This document shows positions 25,784 to 35,248 of a stretch of 64,000 bases of DNA, piece after piece. The notes beneath the pieces were generated by a model. The model was not told the DNA's origin. It did not search any database and saw nothing but the letters and a program-made list of their open reading frames with translations. Each line of letters starts with the position of its first letter. Positions within the stretch are counted from its first letter, which is position 1. The position numbers and the translations under genes are program-made. The stretch is from Nodosilinea sp. FACHB-141 (GTDB taxonomy: Bacteria > Cyanobacteriota > Cyanobacteriia > Phormidesmidales > Phormidesmidaceae), in contig NZ_JACJPP010000011.1 of assembly GCF_014696135.1 (NCBI RefSeq), forward strand, positions 558,001 to 622,000. Reading direction: 5' to 3'.

Positions 25784-26848
25784 ATGATCGCATTTATCTC
25801 CAGAAATATGTCAATCAACCTAAGCAAGAATTCTGTCAAATCAGCTATAAAGAATACTTCTGAGAAGTATATATTGAGGGTGGCAGTTCGCTCACGCTTT
25901 TTGAGTTCTCTATACTACACGGTCTTTTCAGAGGCATTTGGCAGAGAAAATCAAGCTTGTATCTATGGAAAAATCTTATACCAAGAAAGCCTTAATTCTA
26001 AAGATCACAACAGCTATCTCTTAAGAAGAAATATTCATCGGATTGAGAAAGGTATTTTGATGCGTCCTAGAAGAAGCATCTTTGCATCAGATTACATTGA
26101 AGAAACGTTTCAAGCTTACAAAAAGTCCTTGTTAAATAACAAGGACTGCGAAGAACTGGGGTGGGCTCATGATGTGTTGTCGGAATACTTCTCAATTACT
26201 GGGACAGAAGTAAATATTGATAAATGCCGCCAGGAGTTTTTGAAATTAGAGTCATTAAAAGTTATTAATCCGCCTAAGATTCCTTACAAGCGGGGAAATT
26301 TAGATCAATTTTCAGTTGATTACAAAGCTCTTTTAGATCTATCAATACAGCGAAGGTCTGTTAGATGGTACTTGCAAAAACCAGTCCCAAGGGATCTAAT
26401 CGATCAGGCAATTACAGTTGCTGCTCTTGCTCCAAGCGCTTGTAACCGACAGCCGTTTGAGTTTAGAGTTTTTGACGATCCTGACTTGGTGCGGCAAATT
26501 TCATCTATTCCTATGGGAACCAAAGGATTTCACGAAAATTTTCCAGCCGTTATTGTTGTCGTTGGAAAACTCAGAGCCTATTTTAGTGAAAGAGATCGCC
26601 ACATTATTTACATAGATGCGTCTCTAGCATCTATGGCCTTAATGTATGCATTCGAAACTTTAGGCTTAAGTTCCTGCCCTATCAACTGGCCAGACATTGA
26701 ATCGAAAGAAGAACAAATGGCAGATTTGCTGAACCTACAACTTGACGAGAGACCTGTTATGTTAATTTCATTAGGATATCCAGACCCTACAGGGATGATA
26801 GCTTATTCACAGAAAAAATCTTTAAGCCAAATCAGAAAATTTAACTAG
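25784..26848 (+). CDS. Nitroreductase-family protein of the polysaccharide locus
   Basis: The C-terminal two thirds form a nitroreductase fold that binds FMN. Visible segments are LDLSIQRRSVRWYLQKPVP, AALAPSACNRQPFEFRVFDD, DASLASMALMYAFETLGLSS and ERPVMLISLGYPDP. The N-terminal part (about 1-130) contains YLLRRNIHRIEKGILMRPRRS and belongs to a longer subgroup seen in surface-polysaccharide clusters. It lies immediately before a pyruvyl transferase gene. A role in modifying a sugar or a small ligand by reduction is possible but unproven. AT-rich like its neighbours. Confidence 0.8.
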   Translation: MIAFISRNMSINLSKNSVKSAIKNTSEKYILRVAVRSRFLSSLYYTVFSEAFGRENQACIYGKILYQESLNSKDHNSYLLRRNIHRIEKGILMRPRRSIFASDYIEETFQAYKKSLLNNKDCEELGWAHDVLSEYFSITGTEVNIDKCRQEFLKLESLKVINPPKIPYKRGNLDQFSVDYKALLDLSIQRRSVRWYLQKPVPRDLIDQAITVAALAPSACNRQPFEFRVFDDPDLVRQISSIPMGTKGFHENFPAVIVVVGKLRAYFSERDRHIIYIDASLASMALMYAFETLGLSSCPINWPDIESKEEQMADLLNLQLDERPVMLISLGYPDPTGMIAYSQKKSLSQIRKFN

Positions 26849-26936
26849 TCAATCTCTTTAAACTGGATTTATTGAATTCAGTCTGTAATCAAGACTAGAT
26901 CTTTGGATACTCAACAAAAATTATTGCGAGAACAAA

Positions 26937-28082
26937 ATGATTACTGAAATTCGAGGCGTTCAATTTGAGAATAAAGGTGCTGAGCTAATGCTGTATGCAG
27001 TGGTTCAGCAGTTAAAAGAATGGGATGAGAATAACATTGTCGCCATGAGGGTAAAGATTGGTAGTTATAGTCAAAGATCGCAAGTAGGTGTCCACCAACT
27101 TCTTTGGTCGGACAAAAAAATTCCCATTCTAGGTTCATCAGCTAATCTTGCATTAAATTTGATTCCTAAAAATACAAAAGATAGATTAGGGCTGATAACG
27201 TATCCTCAAATAAATGCGGTACTTGATGCATCTGGATTTAACTACTCTGACCAATGGGGTTTAGAAAAGACAGCTGCAATGCTTGAACTCGCAGAGAGAT
27301 GTAAAAAAGCAGGAAAAAAAGTTGTTCTGCTACCACAAGCATTTGGACCTTTTAAGAATAGGGAGATTCGAGACAAATTCTCAAAGATTTTGTCTCTTAG
27401 TGATCTTGTATTTGCAAGAGATGATATCTCTTACAAGTACTTGATTGATTTAGCAGAAGATAATTCGAAAATAAAACTTGGTCCTGACTTTACCAATTTG
27501 CTTACAGGTATTACGCCGAAATATATACCTGAAAACATTCAAAATACAATCTGTATTATACCGAACGTTCGAATGACAGATAAAACATCTAAGGATGTAA
27601 GCAACTCTTATTTTCATTTTCTAGAGTCCAGCATAAAAGGTGTGCAATCGAAAGGATTTGAACCATTGATCGTGGTGCATGAAAATTGTGACATTGGGCT
27701 GGCTGAAGCTTTAAAGGATAAATTTGGTAATTCAGTAGAGTTAATTATTGAAGAAAACCCTCTTCGACTGAAAGGATTAATAGGTAAATCTTATGCGGTA
27801 ATCGGATCAAGATTTCACGGTTTGATAAACTCTTTATCTCAAGGCGTGCCTTGTATCGCTACAGGTTGGAGCCATAAGTATCGTATGTTAATGAAGGATT
27901 ACAATTGCCCTGAGTGCCTTTTAGAAGATATAGGATCTGAAGAAAAGATCCTCCAAAAAATTGACATCATTACTAGTTTAGAGAATAGAGATAGTTTGAG
28001 AAATAAGATCCAGGAGGCATCAATTATACAGAAGAAGGCAGCTGTATCAATGTGGGATGAGGTAAGAAAAGTTCTTTACTGA
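26937..28082 (+). CDS. Polysaccharide pyruvyl transferase family protein
   Basis: The 381-residue protein has the CsaB-like two-domain plan. The N-terminus reads EIRGVQFENKGAELMLYAVV and matches the glycine-loop region of this family. VVLLPQAFGPFKN and LVFARDDISYKYL lie in the middle, and the conserved AVIGSRFHGLINSLSQGVPCIATGWSHKY region towards the end includes the RFHG motif used to bind phosphoenolpyruvate. It should add ketal-linked pyruvate to a sugar of the repeat unit, giving an anionic polymer. It is in line with the nitroreductase and glycosyltransferase genes. Confidence 0.9.
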   Translation: MITEIRGVQFENKGAELMLYAVVQQLKEWDENNIVAMRVKIGSYSQRSQVGVHQLLWSDKKIPILGSSANLALNLIPKNTKDRLGLITYPQINAVLDASGFNYSDQWGLEKTAAMLELAERCKKAGKKVVLLPQAFGPFKNREIRDKFSKILSLSDLVFARDDISYKYLIDLAEDNSKIKLGPDFTNLLTGITPKYIPENIQNTICIIPNVRMTDKTSKDVSNSYFHFLESSIKGVQSKGFEPLIVVHENCDIGLAEALKDKFGNSVELIIEENPLRLKGLIGKSYAVIGSRFHGLINSLSQGVPCIATGWSHKYRMLMKDYNCPECLLEDIGSEEKILQKIDIITSLENRDSLRNKIQEASIIQKKAAVSMWDEVRKVLY

Positions 28083-28110
28083 GATCTATAGTCTAAGCGT
28101 TGATATTGGT

Positions 28111-29112
28111 ATGTTTTCTAAACCTATGGACTCTTTAATTTCTTCTCAGCCGTTAGTTAGCATCTTAATCAACAACTATAACTACGGGCATTTGTTAACT
28201 GATGCAATTAATAGTGCATTGGCACAGAATTATGGCAATGTTGAGGTGATTGTTGTAGACGATGGTTCAACGGACAATTCTAAAGATCTCTTGGAGCCCT
28301 ACAAGGGAAAAATAACTTCCGTATTGAAAGCAAATGGTGGTCAAGCATCAGCTATGAACGCAGGTTTTGCTGTCAGCAAAGGTGAAATTGTATGTTTTTT
28401 AGATGCTGATGACCTATTCCTACCAGAAAGATTAACTCGAGTAGTTGATATATTTCAGACTACATCTAATATTGATTGGGTGTTTACTGAATCAATGCCA
28501 GTTGAAACTTCCAAGATTGAGAAAGGTACTTTAAATTCTTTATTTGACTCAATCAGAAAAGATTCAGACGCTAAAACACTAGCTAGAATTGACTTTAGAA
28601 CTGACCTTCTAAAGGGAAAGTTTGCTGATTTTTTGCCCTCCACTTCAAATTTGTGCTTTTCTCGAAAAATTCTTGAAAAAATATTTCCTCTACCAGAAAT
28701 AAAGGGGCTTTCAGGGATGGCGATTACCGATCTATATATAAAAAATCTTGCAATCGGCCTCAGCCCTGGTTGTGTTACTAAAGAAAACTTAGGAATTTAT
28801 AGATTCCATGATAACTACTATAGTAACTTAGATATTGACAAGAAGCGGAAAATGTTTGGCGAAATCTATACCACAACAGGATACTGGATTCAAAAAAGAT
28901 TTCCAGAGTTTAAGTCCATTAGCCAAAGGATTGTAACCAAAGGGTTTGCAACGTACTTGAGCAGCAAATATGTTTCGAGCAATCCGACTGATGCTGACTG
29001 TCCTCTGATGTTTGAGTCTTATATGAGATCTTTGTCTCTTCCTGAGAAACTTCAGTCGCTTTTATTTTTATCTTACTACAGAAGCCGCCTTGCCTTTAAA
29101 GACTTTGTTTGA
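28111..29112 (+). CDS. Family 2 glycosyltransferase
   Basis: The 333-residue GT-A enzyme begins with PLVSILINNYNYGHLLTDAI, then VEVIVVDDGSTDNSKDLLE and the nucleotide-binding DADD motif (VCFLDADDLFLP). The family uses UDP- or dTDP-sugars to extend lipid-linked repeat units in the cytoplasm. It begins 28 bases after the pyruvyl transferase stop. Its C-terminal part, with LGIYRFHDNYYSNL and FGEIYTTTGYWIQKRFPEF, is matched by the decayed copy at 30124-30658, so this gene was probably duplicated or recombined locally. An alternative start is Met6. Confidence 0.92.
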   Translation: MFSKPMDSLISSQPLVSILINNYNYGHLLTDAINSALAQNYGNVEVIVVDDGSTDNSKDLLEPYKGKITSVLKANGGQASAMNAGFAVSKGEIVCFLDADDLFLPERLTRVVDIFQTTSNIDWVFTESMPVETSKIEKGTLNSLFDSIRKDSDAKTLARIDFRTDLLKGKFADFLPSTSNLCFSRKILEKIFPLPEIKGLSGMAITDLYIKNLAIGLSPGCVTKENLGIYRFHDNYYSNLDIDKKRKMFGEIYTTTGYWIQKRFPEFKSISQRIVTKGFATYLSSKYVSSNPTDADCPLMFESYMRSLSLPEKLQSLLFLSYYRSRLAFKDFV

Positions 29113-29160
29113 ATTAGTTGAAGCGGTAGATTTCAAAGAGTGTTGTGTGTTTGAACTACT

Positions 29161-30072
29161 ATGAAGCCACAGAATTTTCCTTTTGTGTCTGTTGTTATTC
29201 CAGTTTTTAATGATAATGATCACCTTGAGATCTGTTTAACGGCTCTGGAGCAGCAATCTTATCCATCAAACCGTTATGAAGTATTAGTGATCGACAACAA
29301 CTCAAAAGAGGATGTTAGTGTTGTCACCGCCAAGTTTAAATCTGTTACTCTCTTACACGAACCTACCCCTGGTTCATATATTGCTAGAAATCTTGGGATA
29401 AAACAAGCAAAAGGCTCAGTGATTGCTTTTACAGACGCAGATTGTATTCCTGCACCAAACTGGATAGAGGAAGGAGTCGCTACATTATGTAGCCAAAAGC
29501 ATGTTGGCTTGATAGCTGGACACATTGATCTTTTCGCTAAAGATAGTAGTAAGCCTAATGCTTTTGAGCTTTATGAGACTATTGCTCTTGCATTTCCTCA
29601 AGATCAATTTGTCGAAAATGATCACTTCGGGGTTACAGCAAATTTGTTTACATTCAAAGATGTAATTGACTCAGTTGGTTTATTTGATGAATCGTTGAAG
29701 TCTGGTGGTGATAGAGAATGGGGACAGCGGGTTTACTCGGCTGGATATGGCCAGCTCTATGGGCCAAAAGCTTGTGTAAAGCATCCCGCTCGTAACACAT
29801 GGGAATCATTGCGTAAGCGTTCTGTCAGAATTATAGGAGGAAAATATGACTTGCTTAAGTTGAATAGCAAATCTGGTTTTGGCCTTTTTACAGATTTTGT
29901 TCTATTCCTAAAACCTCCTTTTAGATTCTTCTGGCGCGTGTGGAAGGATGAGCGTTTTGAAAACTCATGGCAAAAAATTCAGTTTACAATGGTCATGTTT
30001 CGGCTTCGCTGGATAGCAATCAAAGAAAGGTTTCGGCTACAGTTCTGCAATGGTACATCTGAGCGAGATTAG
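29161..30072 (+). CDS. Family 2 glycosyltransferase
   Basis: The 303-residue GT-A enzyme shows FVSVVIPVFNDNDHLEICL, the nucleotide-sugar DxD region VIAFTDADCIPAPNWIEEG, and GDREWGQRVYSAGYGQLYGP, where the ED/GD-type catalytic base usually sits. The protein ends in a basic amphipathic segment with aromatic residues (LFLKPPFRFFWRVWKDERF) that could contact the membrane. Sugar and linkage cannot be predicted. AT-rich composition. Followed by about 940 bases that contain only broken glycosyltransferase genes. Confidence 0.92.
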   Translation: MKPQNFPFVSVVIPVFNDNDHLEICLTALEQQSYPSNRYEVLVIDNNSKEDVSVVTAKFKSVTLLHEPTPGSYIARNLGIKQAKGSVIAFTDADCIPAPNWIEEGVATLCSQKHVGLIAGHIDLFAKDSSKPNAFELYETIALAFPQDQFVENDHFGVTANLFTFKDVIDSVGLFDESLKSGGDREWGQRVYSAGYGQLYGPKACVKHPARNTWESLRKRSVRIIGGKYDLLKLNSKSGFGLFTDFVLFLKPPFRFFWRVWKDERFENSWQKIQFTMVMFRLRWIAIKERFRLQFCNGTSERD

Positions 30073-30123
30073 GCTGATTCATAACACAAAGGTATAGGTT
30101 TTTAAATATTCAAAGATCTAATT

Positions 30124-30658
30124 ATGCAAGATAGGTTTCTGTTTACCATTGTCGTTAAGAATTATATTCATGAACGCTTTCTGCCTTAAGCCATTGATAG
30201 CGCTCTTACTCAAACATACTCTCATGTTGAAGTAATTGTTGTAGAGGACTGCTCAACTGACAGTTCTCTATAAATTGTTGCTAGCCATGGCAATCGCATC
30301 GTTGCTGTTCTAAAAGATAATGGTGGACAAGCTTCTATATCAAACTGCTCGCTCTAGTTTTGGGCGTTGGCCCTGTGTTCATTTAGCAGTAGGTATATAT
30401 AGATCCATAATATCTATCTATACAAAACTTCAGATTGAATAAGAAAAGGAGAATTTTTGCAGAGACTTATACTACTTCAGGTTGTTGAATGACTACTCAT
30501 CTTCCAGAGTTCATAAAAATGAGAAAAAGTTTTTATCCGAAAAGACTTTTCACTTACTTGAGCACATCTTACCTGAGGAAAAAAGCTTAGATGCTAATCC
30601 GGAAGAAATGATAAAGGACTATTCGGCTAATAGCTATTTTCTCAAAAAAATGAAATAA
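30124..30658 (+). pseudogene. Decayed family 2 glycosyltransferase (copy related to 28111)
   Basis: The start reads MQDRFLFTIVVKNYIHERFL then a stop, followed by AIDSALTQTYSHVEVIVVED, CSTDSSL, a stop, and LKDNGGQAS. This is the N-terminal half of a GT2 enzyme. After about 40 unmatched bases, homology resumes as GIYR and KKRRIFAETYTTSGC-stop, then LPEF, matching GIYRFHDN and KKRKMFGEIYTTTGYW of the gene at 28111. The middle third, which includes the DADD site, is deleted. It is therefore a non-functional duplicate with an internal deletion. Confidence 0.85.
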
Positions 30659-30799
30659 ACTTAATAATTTTGTATTACAGACTGAGATTAATTTATCAAA
30701 GGTTGGTTTAAGTGTGCATGAGCTAATTAGTTAGAGTTTGAATTAAAAAGTGGTAGACATCATTCACTTGTTGTGAGATCTTTTGTGAATTTATAATTT

Positions 30800-30870
30800 A
30801 TGGTTAGTATTGTCATCACAGCTATAGCTACGACCGTCTCATCGCCCAAGCTATCGAAAGCACCTTAGCG
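30800..30870 (+). pseudogene. Short fragment of a glycosyltransferase N-terminus
   Basis: An ATG at 30800 gives MVSIVIT; after a frame shift the sequence reads SYSYDRLIAQAIESTLA. This matches the opening NNYNYDHFLSQAIDSALTQT of the GT2 gene at 31754. Homology stops within about 70 bases. It is a remnant of recombination among glycosyltransferase genes. The remaining AT-rich DNA up to 31013 shows no gene. Confidence 0.65.
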
Positions 30871-31013
30871 TTGGCATTGGGGAAGGCAAACCTTCAATAC
30901 TTAGCCTGAAATAAAATTTTTAACGGAAATATAGAAAATTTTTTTTTACAAAAATCCGCACGCACAATTGTTATTGTTTTGTTAAGGATATATAGCTTGG
31001 AGGAAACCTTATC

Positions 31014-31703
31014 TTGGTTTGCTACATTTTTTTTCTAATTAATGCTCAAAAGCTTGGGAATAAGTTAAGAAAGTTTTTTCGAGACTGTTCTCAGCAAAAA
31101 ACTTTTCCCATAGCTGTCATTGCTCGATATTTATTTTTTCGAATTTTGGGTAGAAAAATCTTAGCTTACAAAAGAGCTAAAATTATTGGATTAGAAGGAA
31201 TAGAAACAAATAAAACTATCAGAATTGGGATTCATTATAAAACAACACTGATCTTGCCCAATAGAAGTGAAACTGTTTTGCATAACGAAGGGGAAACTTT
31301 GTTTCTTGGTGATTTCTCGCTAGGTGTTGGAAGCAAGATTAATATAGAGAAAACTGGCCGCGCAAAATTTGGGGATGGAGTATATGTAAACTCAGGAACT
31401 TCGTTTTTAATTGCGCATAAACTTGAGATTGGACATCATTCGATAGTCTCTTGGGATTGCCAGCTCATGGATGAAAACTTTCATGAAATCACTTACCTTG
31501 ATCGAAAACAAAAAAACAACGGCATTAAAATAGGAAACCACGTTTGGATTGGCTGTGGCGTTTTGGTCTTAAACGGCTCAGTTATTCCGGATGGATGTGT
31601 GGTCGCAGCTAGATCTGTGGTAAGTAAAGCTTTTGATGAAGAGAACTGTTTAATAGCAGGTAATCCAGCGCAAATCATCAAGAGAAATATTTCTTGGCAA
31701 TAA
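31014..31703 (+). CDS. Hexapeptide-repeat acyltransferase (WbbJ/maltose O-acetyltransferase type)
   Basis: The 229-residue protein has a left-handed beta-helix C-terminus: HHSIVSWDCQLMDENFHEI, IKIGNHVWIGCGVLVLNGS and IPDGCVVAARSVVSKAF, ending IAGNPAQIIKR. This is the signature of O-acetyltransferases that decorate polysaccharide sugars. The start is a TTG at 31014, preceded at 10 bases by a strong GGAGG (30999-31003), which favours this non-ATG start. The N-terminal 90 residues are specific to the subgroup. It precedes a GT2 gene with which it nearly overlaps. Confidence 0.85.
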   Translation: MVCYIFFLINAQKLGNKLRKFFRDCSQQKTFPIAVIARYLFFRILGRKILAYKRAKIIGLEGIETNKTIRIGIHYKTTLILPNRSETVLHNEGETLFLGDFSLGVGSKINIEKTGRAKFGDGVYVNSGTSFLIAHKLEIGHHSIVSWDCQLMDENFHEITYLDRKQKNNGIKIGNHVWIGCGVLVLNGSVIPDGCVVAARSVVSKAFDEENCLIAGNPAQIIKRNISWQ

Positions 31704-31753
31704 AGACAGGACAATACATTAGAGTTTGTCTTTTACTATCCTGGGTTCAAGTT

Positions 31754-32848
31754 ATGAACAAAAATTTTCTTTCAAGCATTATCATTAATAATTATAATTA
31801 TGATCACTTTCTTTCCCAAGCTATCGACAGCGCCCTGACGCAAACCTATGCTCACGTCGAAGTTATTGTTGTAGACGATGGCTCTACCGATGGTTCTCGA
31901 CAAATTATCGAGAGCTACAATGATCGAATTGTTCCTATTTTTCAGGCTAATGGTAAACAGGGTGCTGCTTTTAACAACGGCTTTGCCCACAGCAAAGGTG
32001 ACATCATCATCTTTCTAGATTCTGATGACTATCTCTATCCCAATGCTGTAGAAAAAGTAGTTTCAGCTTGGCGACCTGGCATTTCAAAAGTGCATTATCG
32101 CCTGGAGGTAGTAGATAGCGAAGGGGCTTCACGTGACTATGCCATGCCCCCTGCCACCCTACCTCTTGACACTGGTAAAGTATGGCAAATTTTAGTTAAT
32201 CAAGGTACCTACAATGGGGTAGCTACAAGTGGCAACGCTATAGCCCGAGCAGCACTTGCTAAGGTAATGCCTATTGCGGCTGAATACGCTACGACTTCTG
32301 ACGATTACTTATCAGTACTGATTCCGCTATACGGTGATGTAGTTGCCATCGATGAGCCATTGGGGGCTTACCGTATTCACGACAGCAACCAATGGGCAAT
32401 GACTACGGTTACCAGCAGCCGGTTTCATCGCTTCATTCGCCATGACTTACAACGCTGCCAGCTATTACAAACTTGGGCGCCTCAACTAGGTTACGAGGTG
32501 CCTAGCGACCTTTATATGCGTTCTTTTGGCCGAGTTTGGTCACGCTTAGCTTCGCTACGACTTGACCCAGATCAACACCCAGTGCCAACCGATACTCGTT
32601 GGCAGCTAACCGGGTTGGGCATTCGCGCGTTATGGCAATATTCCGACTACAACTTGCCCAAGCGACTAGTTTTCAGCCTCTGGTTTCTTTGGGTAGGACT
32701 TATGCCAAGTGCCCTTGCGAAACCCGCCATCGTCTGGCTATTCGCCCCCCACGAACGCCCTCAACTGATTCAACGGGTCTTAGGCGGTTTGCGTAGCCTG
32801 ATGACTCCTGCTTCCAAGGCTAAGGCTCCAGTATCAAACCTCCACTAA
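31754..32848 (+). CDS. Family 2 glycosyltransferase
   Basis: I use the ATG at 31754 (MNKNFLSSIIINNYNYDHF). A TTG at 31694 would overlap the acyltransferase. The 364-residue enzyme contains VEVIVVDDGSTDGSRQIIE and the nucleotide-binding DSDD in IIIFLDSDDYLYP, plus a hydrophobic amphipathic region (VFSLWFLWVGLMPSALAKPA) near the end. Codon use changes inside this gene: the first 300 bases are AT-rich like the upstream block, and the rest is closer to the chromosome average. This makes it a possible recombination joint. The short remnant at 30800 matches its N-terminus. Confidence 0.9.
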   Translation: MNKNFLSSIIINNYNYDHFLSQAIDSALTQTYAHVEVIVVDDGSTDGSRQIIESYNDRIVPIFQANGKQGAAFNNGFAHSKGDIIIFLDSDDYLYPNAVEKVVSAWRPGISKVHYRLEVVDSEGASRDYAMPPATLPLDTGKVWQILVNQGTYNGVATSGNAIARAALAKVMPIAAEYATTSDDYLSVLIPLYGDVVAIDEPLGAYRIHDSNQWAMTTVTSSRFHRFIRHDLQRCQLLQTWAPQLGYEVPSDLYMRSFGRVWSRLASLRLDPDQHPVPTDTRWQLTGLGIRALWQYSDYNLPKRLVFSLWFLWVGLMPSALAKPAIVWLFAPHERPQLIQRVLGGLRSLMTPASKAKAPVSNLH

Positions 32849-32864
32849 CTCTGAGACATTTATT

Positions 32865-33983
32865 ATGCACGTCGTTATAGTCCGAAGAGCGCCTAAAATC
32901 GCCTTTAGCATGGATGTCTATGCAGATAATTTGGTGGCCGGTCTCAAGCAGGCCCGACCTACTTGGAAAATAACCGAAGTCGCCCCGAGACCCTGGTGGC
33001 AAGACGGCGAAGACGCGTGGAAGTCTGGTACAGGCCTAAAAAAATACTACGAGCGATTTTGGCACCACCCCAAAACTGTCAGCCAGCTCGATGCAGACGT
33101 GTTCCATATTATTGATCACACCAGTGGTCATGTAGCCTACTGGCTTAAAAAAAAACAAAAGCGCACCGTGGTTACCTGCCATGACCTGGTTCAGCTCATT
33201 CAGCCTGAGATTCTAAAAGACCAGGCCCGTCTACCAGCCCTCAGCATGGCCACTTGGAAGTATTCCGTTGGTGGTTTAGCAAAAGCCGATGCGGTGATCT
33301 CTGTTTCTGAAAACACAAAGCGAGATATCGTTAGTCATCTCCCTATTGCGGAGCAGAAAGTTGAGGTCATACCCAATGGCGTCAGTGCTGAGTTCCAGGT
33401 ATTAGACCAAACACCTAACCTATTTCCCCAAGATCGATACCGCAAATCGCCCAAAAGTATATGCCTGCTCAACGTTGGCTCTACCCACCAGCGTAAAAAT
33501 ATCCTGGGTATTCTCAACGCTCTGCATATTTTGACGACCCAAGGTGTAGATGCCTGTCTCTGGCGGGTGGGTGATGCCTTTACCCCCGAACACCAGCAAT
33601 TTGTTGAGACTCAAGGCTTAAGTAGCCTAATTTACGACCTAGGCAAACCCAATCGCCAGCAGCTCATTGAAATTTATAATTCAGCCGATTGCCTACTGGC
33701 ACCCTCTCTATATGAGGGCTTTGGGTTAACTGTCCTTGAGGCCATGGCCTGCGGTTTGCCGGTCATTACCTCTACAACCTCCTCGCTGCCAGAGGTCGCT
33801 GGGGATAGTGCTGTGCTGGTTGACCCTAACTCCCCAGAATGTATTGCCAAGGCCATTTTCAACCTGCATATTAATCCAGCTCTGCGCCAACATTTGGTTC
33901 AAAAAGGGCTTGAGCGAGTACAGCGCTTTCGCTGGCCACAGGTTGGTGAACAGGTTGCACAGGTCTACGAAGCTTTAATCTAA
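32865..33983 (+). CDS. GT4-type (GT-B) glycosyltransferase
   Basis: The 372-residue enzyme has the GT-B fold of family 4. Visible are VTCHDLVQLIQPE in the first domain, the link ADAVISVSENTKRDIV, VIPNGVSAEF, then NVGSTHQRKNILGIL. The nucleotide-sugar site ends with the E-x7-E type motif LLAPSLYEGFGLTVLEAMACGLPVI, with both glutamates present. It is likely a retaining transferase using a nucleotide sugar to extend the repeat unit. It starts a run of four consecutive GT-B genes with short gaps, probably one transcript. Confidence 0.93.
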   Translation: MHVVIVRRAPKIAFSMDVYADNLVAGLKQARPTWKITEVAPRPWWQDGEDAWKSGTGLKKYYERFWHHPKTVSQLDADVFHIIDHTSGHVAYWLKKKQKRTVVTCHDLVQLIQPEILKDQARLPALSMATWKYSVGGLAKADAVISVSENTKRDIVSHLPIAEQKVEVIPNGVSAEFQVLDQTPNLFPQDRYRKSPKSICLLNVGSTHQRKNILGILNALHILTTQGVDACLWRVGDAFTPEHQQFVETQGLSSLIYDLGKPNRQQLIEIYNSADCLLAPSLYEGFGLTVLEAMACGLPVITSTTSSLPEVAGDSAVLVDPNSPECIAKAIFNLHINPALRQHLVQKGLERVQRFRWPQVGEQVAQVYEALI

Positions 33984-34009
33984 CGCCAACCCAATAACAC
34001 ATTAAACCG

Positions 34010-35203
34010 ATGGAAATACTAGAAAAACCCATTGGGGCTAATGCTGCATCCGTCACGGCATCAGCCCCACTCAAGGTACTTTTTGTCAGCCACGCCTACG
34101 TAGTTGGTTTGAACCAGGGCAAACTAGCGGCGATCGCGGCAAAAGACGATGTAGAGGTTGCCCTCCTCGCCCCTCAACATTGGAAAGCCCACGAGTGGAA
34201 CAAGGTGCTTACCCTCGAAGCTCCCTTTCCTGAGATACAGCTATTTCCGGCTAAAATCTTGTTCTCTGGGCGCGTAGGGGCAGTACTGTACTCGCCCTTA
34301 GCCATTTGGCAAGCCATATCCACCTTTCAGCCAGATATTCTTCAGGTAGAGCACGAGGTGTTCTCTCTGGCTGCTTTCGAAATGGCGATTGTGGCTAGGC
34401 TCGCTAACATTCCAATCGTGTTCTTTGGCTGGGAGAACATGGATCGGCAGCTTTCAAGCTTTCGTCGGTGGATACGCAGATTTATTTTAAGCACCGCCAA
34501 CGGTGTCATTGCAGGCAACGGCGAGGGGGCAGCATTGACTCAGCAATGGGGGTTTGAGGGCCTAATCGAAGTGATGCCCCAGATGGGGGTAGATACCCAA
34601 ATTTTTACTCCTCCAACTCAACCCCGCTCCAGAACAAACTTCACTGTAGGGTTTGTAGGTCGCCTATCTGTCTCAAAGGGGGTAGATACTCTAATTCAGG
34701 CAACACGCTTGCTGAAGGATAGGGGCAAATATATTCAGCTTGCAATTTGTGGCTCTGGCCCTGAAGAAGAAGCTCTACATCAGCTTGCTGTCACCGAAGG
34801 AGTACAAGACCAAATCGACTGGCGGGGGCTGGTACGGCACGACGAAGTACCTCAAGAAATGCAGCAGTTCGATGCTTTAGTTTTGCCTTCTCGTACAGTT
34901 GATACCTGGAAAGAACAGTTTGGCCATGTCTTAATCGAGGCTATGGCTACAGAAATCCCGGTGGTTGGCTCTACATGTGGTGAGATCCCTAATGTTATTG
35001 GTCGTCCCGATCTGGTGTTTGCAGAAGACGATGCGGAGAGTTTAGCCAATATCTTAGACAGGCTGCTGTCTGACCCCGTCTGGTACCAAGAGACCAAAAC
35101 CTACTTTGTGCAGCGGGTACACCAAAACTATAGCCACAACGGCATTGCTGACCGACTGATTAGTCTATGGCGGCGGGCAATCTCCGGATTTTCGCCAGCG
35201 TAG
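34010..35203 (+). CDS. GT4-type (GT-B) glycosyltransferase
   Basis: The 397-residue protein has a typical N-terminal domain (KVLFVSHAYVVGLNQGKL), an acceptor-domain segment GWENMDRQLSSFRRWIRRF, then VNQ-type link GVIAGNGEGAALTQQWGF, VGFVGRLSVSKGVDTLIQA and the donor-site motif DALVLPSRTVDTWKEQFGHV followed by LIEAMATEIPVVGS. The first glutamate is replaced in position by KEQFGHV, as in many GT4 members with E-Q-F-G-x3-E spacing. HIP1 reappears in this gene at about 34131, marking the return to native base composition. Confidence 0.92.
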   Translation: MEILEKPIGANAASVTASAPLKVLFVSHAYVVGLNQGKLAAIAAKDDVEVALLAPQHWKAHEWNKVLTLEAPFPEIQLFPAKILFSGRVGAVLYSPLAIWQAISTFQPDILQVEHEVFSLAAFEMAIVARLANIPIVFFGWENMDRQLSSFRRWIRRFILSTANGVIAGNGEGAALTQQWGFEGLIEVMPQMGVDTQIFTPPTQPRSRTNFTVGFVGRLSVSKGVDTLIQATRLLKDRGKYIQLAICGSGPEEEALHQLAVTEGVQDQIDWRGLVRHDEVPQEMQQFDALVLPSRTVDTWKEQFGHVLIEAMATEIPVVGSTCGEIPNVIGRPDLVFAEDDAESLANILDRLLSDPVWYQETKTYFVQRVHQNYSHNGIADRLISLWRRAISGFSPA

Positions 35204-35248
35204 TCGTAAATTGCACTAGGGCAAAGCCGATTAAACCTAACATTAACT

